Under the pieces are notes generated by a model, which saw nothing but the letters and a program-made list of their open reading frames with translations, ran no database searches and had not been told where the DNA came from. The translations under genes were made by a program, and so were the position numbers. Positions 61,923-64,000 of a DNA stretch of 64,000 bases are shown here, piece after piece. The DNA comes from Chaetorhynchus papuensis (Eukaryota > Chordata > Aves > Passeriformes > Rhipiduridae). The stretch is taken from assembly GCA_013396525.1 (NCBI GenBank), contig VWYX01000281.1, positions 744,001 through 808,000 of the forward strand, given 5' to 3'. Every line of letters begins with the position of its first letter. Position 1 is the stretch's first letter.

Positions 61923-61927
61923 GTGAT
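61923..61927. repeat. Target-site duplication, right copy (GTGAT)
   Basis: Identical to 61388-61392 and directly adjoining the other LTR end. Confidence 0.75.
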
Positions 61928-61965
61928 TTCGAGAACAAATCAGTCTGGGGGAGGGGATATTTCAT

Positions 61966-62145
61966 GGGATCATAGAATGGTTGGGGTTGAAAGAGACCTC
62001 GAAGACCATCTAGTTCCAACTCACCTGCCATGGACAGGAACACCTTCCACCAGACCAGGTTGCTCAAAGCCCCATCTGGCCTTGAACACTTCCACACTTC
62101 CACTTGAACACTTACTGGCATTCACAACCACCCTCACAGTGAATT
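61966..62145 (-). mobile_element. CR1 LINE 3' fragment, antisense to SEPTIN10
   Basis: The complement of the CR1 3' end is very clear: ATCATAGAATGGTTGGGG, GACCATCTAGTTCCAACTC, CACCTTCCACCAGACCAGG, TTGCTCAAAGCCCCATCTGG, CACCCTCACAGTGAA. A short local repeat of CACTTCCAC / ACTTGAACACTT marks later rearrangement. It starts 39 bases after the solo LTR's target duplication. Confidence 0.9.
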
Positions 62146-62891
62146 TAAAAAATACACTTTTATTTCTCCTCTTCTTTCTATGTGCAATTTGATTACTTAC
62201 TGAGTCCAGTGTCTTCAAAGTTAATCTTTTACTAATTTCAAGACAAAATTGCTTTTACCTGATAAAGTAACCTAGTCTGGGTTTAAAGATGTCCACATAA
62301 AGAAATGAAGGTGGGATTGCAGCATGTTAACTTAGTCTAGCAGCTTTATTGTACCCAAAGGCAGCATTTGATCTGGCAGAACTGACACTGGGTGCAGAAG
62401 TGTGTATAGTGTGAGATTGCTCGTGCTTGAAAAACCCGTGCTGTAGCATTATTGTCTAAACTTAGAGATAGTGTGAATTAATACATCTGTGTGAAAACCA
62501 TGTCCCTGTTTCATGTGGATTTAGGGATTTAGAATTTCAGGGTGACTTAAGTTACTTCACAGCTGATTAAAAACCCCCAAAACAAATCCAAACACAAAAA
62601 GGTAATTGTTCTGAATTTATTTTGTTGCCATGTAGTGGTCAAGTAAGATAGAATAGGAGGAGTGCTCTGACCTTGATATCTTAAAACATTGTCTGCATAT
62701 GCAATTTCAAGATGTTTCTTCTGTCTATTTAGATGATATTTTGAATACAAATAAGAAACTTGAGGACTGGGAAAGTGCCCAGTCATCATAAATTTAAATA
62801 TAGAAGAGAGCTGTTTAAGCTTAGTATTGCTGTAAATAATTTACTTTTTATATCTCTTTCCTTTTTTTGGTAAGTTTTTCCATTTATAGAA

Positions 62892-62926
62892 AACTGTTTC
62901 TATTAACTGTTTTAATAGAAACAGTT
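62892..62926. repeat. Perfect inverted repeat, 15-bp arms, 5-base loop
   Basis: AACTGTTTCTATTAA (62892-62906) and its exact complement (62912-62926) enclose CTGTT. It lies in SEPTIN10 intron 7. The stem is short and AT-rich, and no known RNA is recognised. Confidence 0.9.
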
Positions 62927-64000
62927 AAAGAACAAAAACTGGTACATAAGCATATATGTGTATTAAAAATAAAAATCAAAATTAAATACTCGGTATACAT
63001 AGCTATTTTTTCTACATCAGGGTGGAAGGCATGAGTTACCTGGCAAAGGACAGTAATTCATGTTAGCTGAGGAGGGCTGACCACTCAGCACTCAGGGAGT
63101 GTTCTTACACTGGGGTGTAAGAGAACAGCCCCAGAAAAAAAGCTAGAACATTATCCATGGTTTGGTCTGTTCTTAAGCCCTGTGTCATAGAAGACAATAG
63201 TTTTGAGTTTCCAATAACCATTAACACAGCTGTGATCCACCAGTTCTGCTCTCTGTAATCATGTGACTTGGAGAAGTTTGTAGTAAATGCTTTGATGGAA
63301 GAACTCGTGTCATTAAGCAGGTTTGCTTTTCAAAGGCAATTTGGTGTCTGAGGTACATCTGTGTACAAGCTCCATTCATTTTTCCTTGAAAAGCAGAGCA
63401 TTTCCTGCCAGCACTGCCTGCCAGTGGTAGCCTAGACCCTGAAAATCTCAAACCTCTAGTAGTTTATTCATATGAATAAATAACTAGCATCTTTTAATTT
63501 GCCATGATATATTTGACATGAAAGAAGTATCTCAGTTTCAAGTACCCGTCGTTTGGAGAAAAAAAAAATTATCTTGTGTACTGAAAAGAGAAGGGAGGCA
63601 TAGATTTAAAAGTAAAGAAATGTTTGATTTACTTGCTGACTTGTTCTTTTGCCAGATATTTGCTCAATGATCTGAACTAATTTACTCCTCCTATATAATT
63701 TCAAATGTAAGTATAGTATATATGCAGTTTATTTGCTCCTGGAAGAGAGGGTTCAGGAAAAAACAAGCAGTCTTGAGGTTTCGGCTGTTGCATGTTGGAA
63801 AGTAACCTGTGCTTTGGGTGTTGAACTACTTAGGAAATTGAATTTATTCTATATTAATGTAATTCTGCCATATTTAAATTTTGACATTACAAAAAGAAAG
63901 TGCAATATATTTTGAAGATCCTGTTATTTTCTTTCATTTTCATATAGGAACAATCAGTTTTTGTTTATGTTAATGCTTCAGAGTAATTGTTTTTATACAG

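Larger units (their letters stand above)
56814..64000 (+). other. SEPTIN10 intron 7, incomplete
   Basis: At least 7187 bases follow the exon 7 donor with no recognisable septin exon. The intron holds an antisense solo LTR (61393-61922), an antisense CR1 end (61966-62145), a 23-base T run (60705-60727), a short direct duplication with TACATGTGTGTAAAA near 59250-59285 and a perfect hairpin at 62892-62926. Elsewhere it is AT-rich unique sequence. Confidence 0.75.

Overview
The window looks like a vertebrate, most likely bird, chromosome. The evidence is: intron-containing genes of a conserved vertebrate pair; several CR1 LINE 3' ends with the bird-type ATTCTRTG tail, seen here as its complement; and two LTRs, one resembling ERVL LTRs of songbirds from memory. 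A songbird is my inference and cannot be settled from this sequence alone.

Layout. (1) Positions 1-13708 are one uninterrupted homopurine satellite. It is built from the pentamer AGGAG and organised into a 56-bp higher-order unit (ten 5-mers plus one 6-mer carrying an extra G), repeated about 244 times without visible variation. A 160-base gap of N follows (13709-13868), then a short variant edge of the same array (13869-13958). (2) Positions 13960 to about 39.5 kb are a gene-poor stretch with one old CR1 fragment, a few homopolymers, a hairpin and a small tandem duplication. I recognise no exon there. (3) About 39.5-42.65 kb is the likely 3' UTR and flank of SOWAHC. (4) 42650-44161 (minus) is the complete single-exon SOWAHC coding region, inside a strong CpG island. 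(5) A 339-bp GC-rich interval separates its start codon from that of SEPTIN10 on the plus strand, forming a head-to-head, probably bidirectional promoter. (6) SEPTIN10 runs from 44501 to beyond the window end. Seven coding exons (953 nt, 317 complete codons plus two bases) carry the whole GTPase domain. The exons for the C-terminal coiled coil are not seen and should lie beyond 64000.

SEPTIN10 belongs to the SEPTIN6 subgroup, which supplies the non-hydrolysing GTP-bound subunit of septin filaments. SOWAHC is an ankyrin-repeat sosondowah-family protein of poorly known role. The pairing itself is meaningful: in vertebrates the other SEPTIN6-group genes sit beside other SOWAH genes, so this looks like one copy of an ancient duplicated gene pair.

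The most unusual structure is the 13.7-kb satellite: its 56-bp super-periodicity, its complete strand asymmetry and its lack of mutations. Also worth a look are the altered G4 motif and apparently shortened septin-unique element in SEPTIN10, an ERVL-like solo LTR with a clear 5-bp target duplication, and the fact that all five transposon relics recognised inside SEPTIN10 are antisense to the gene.
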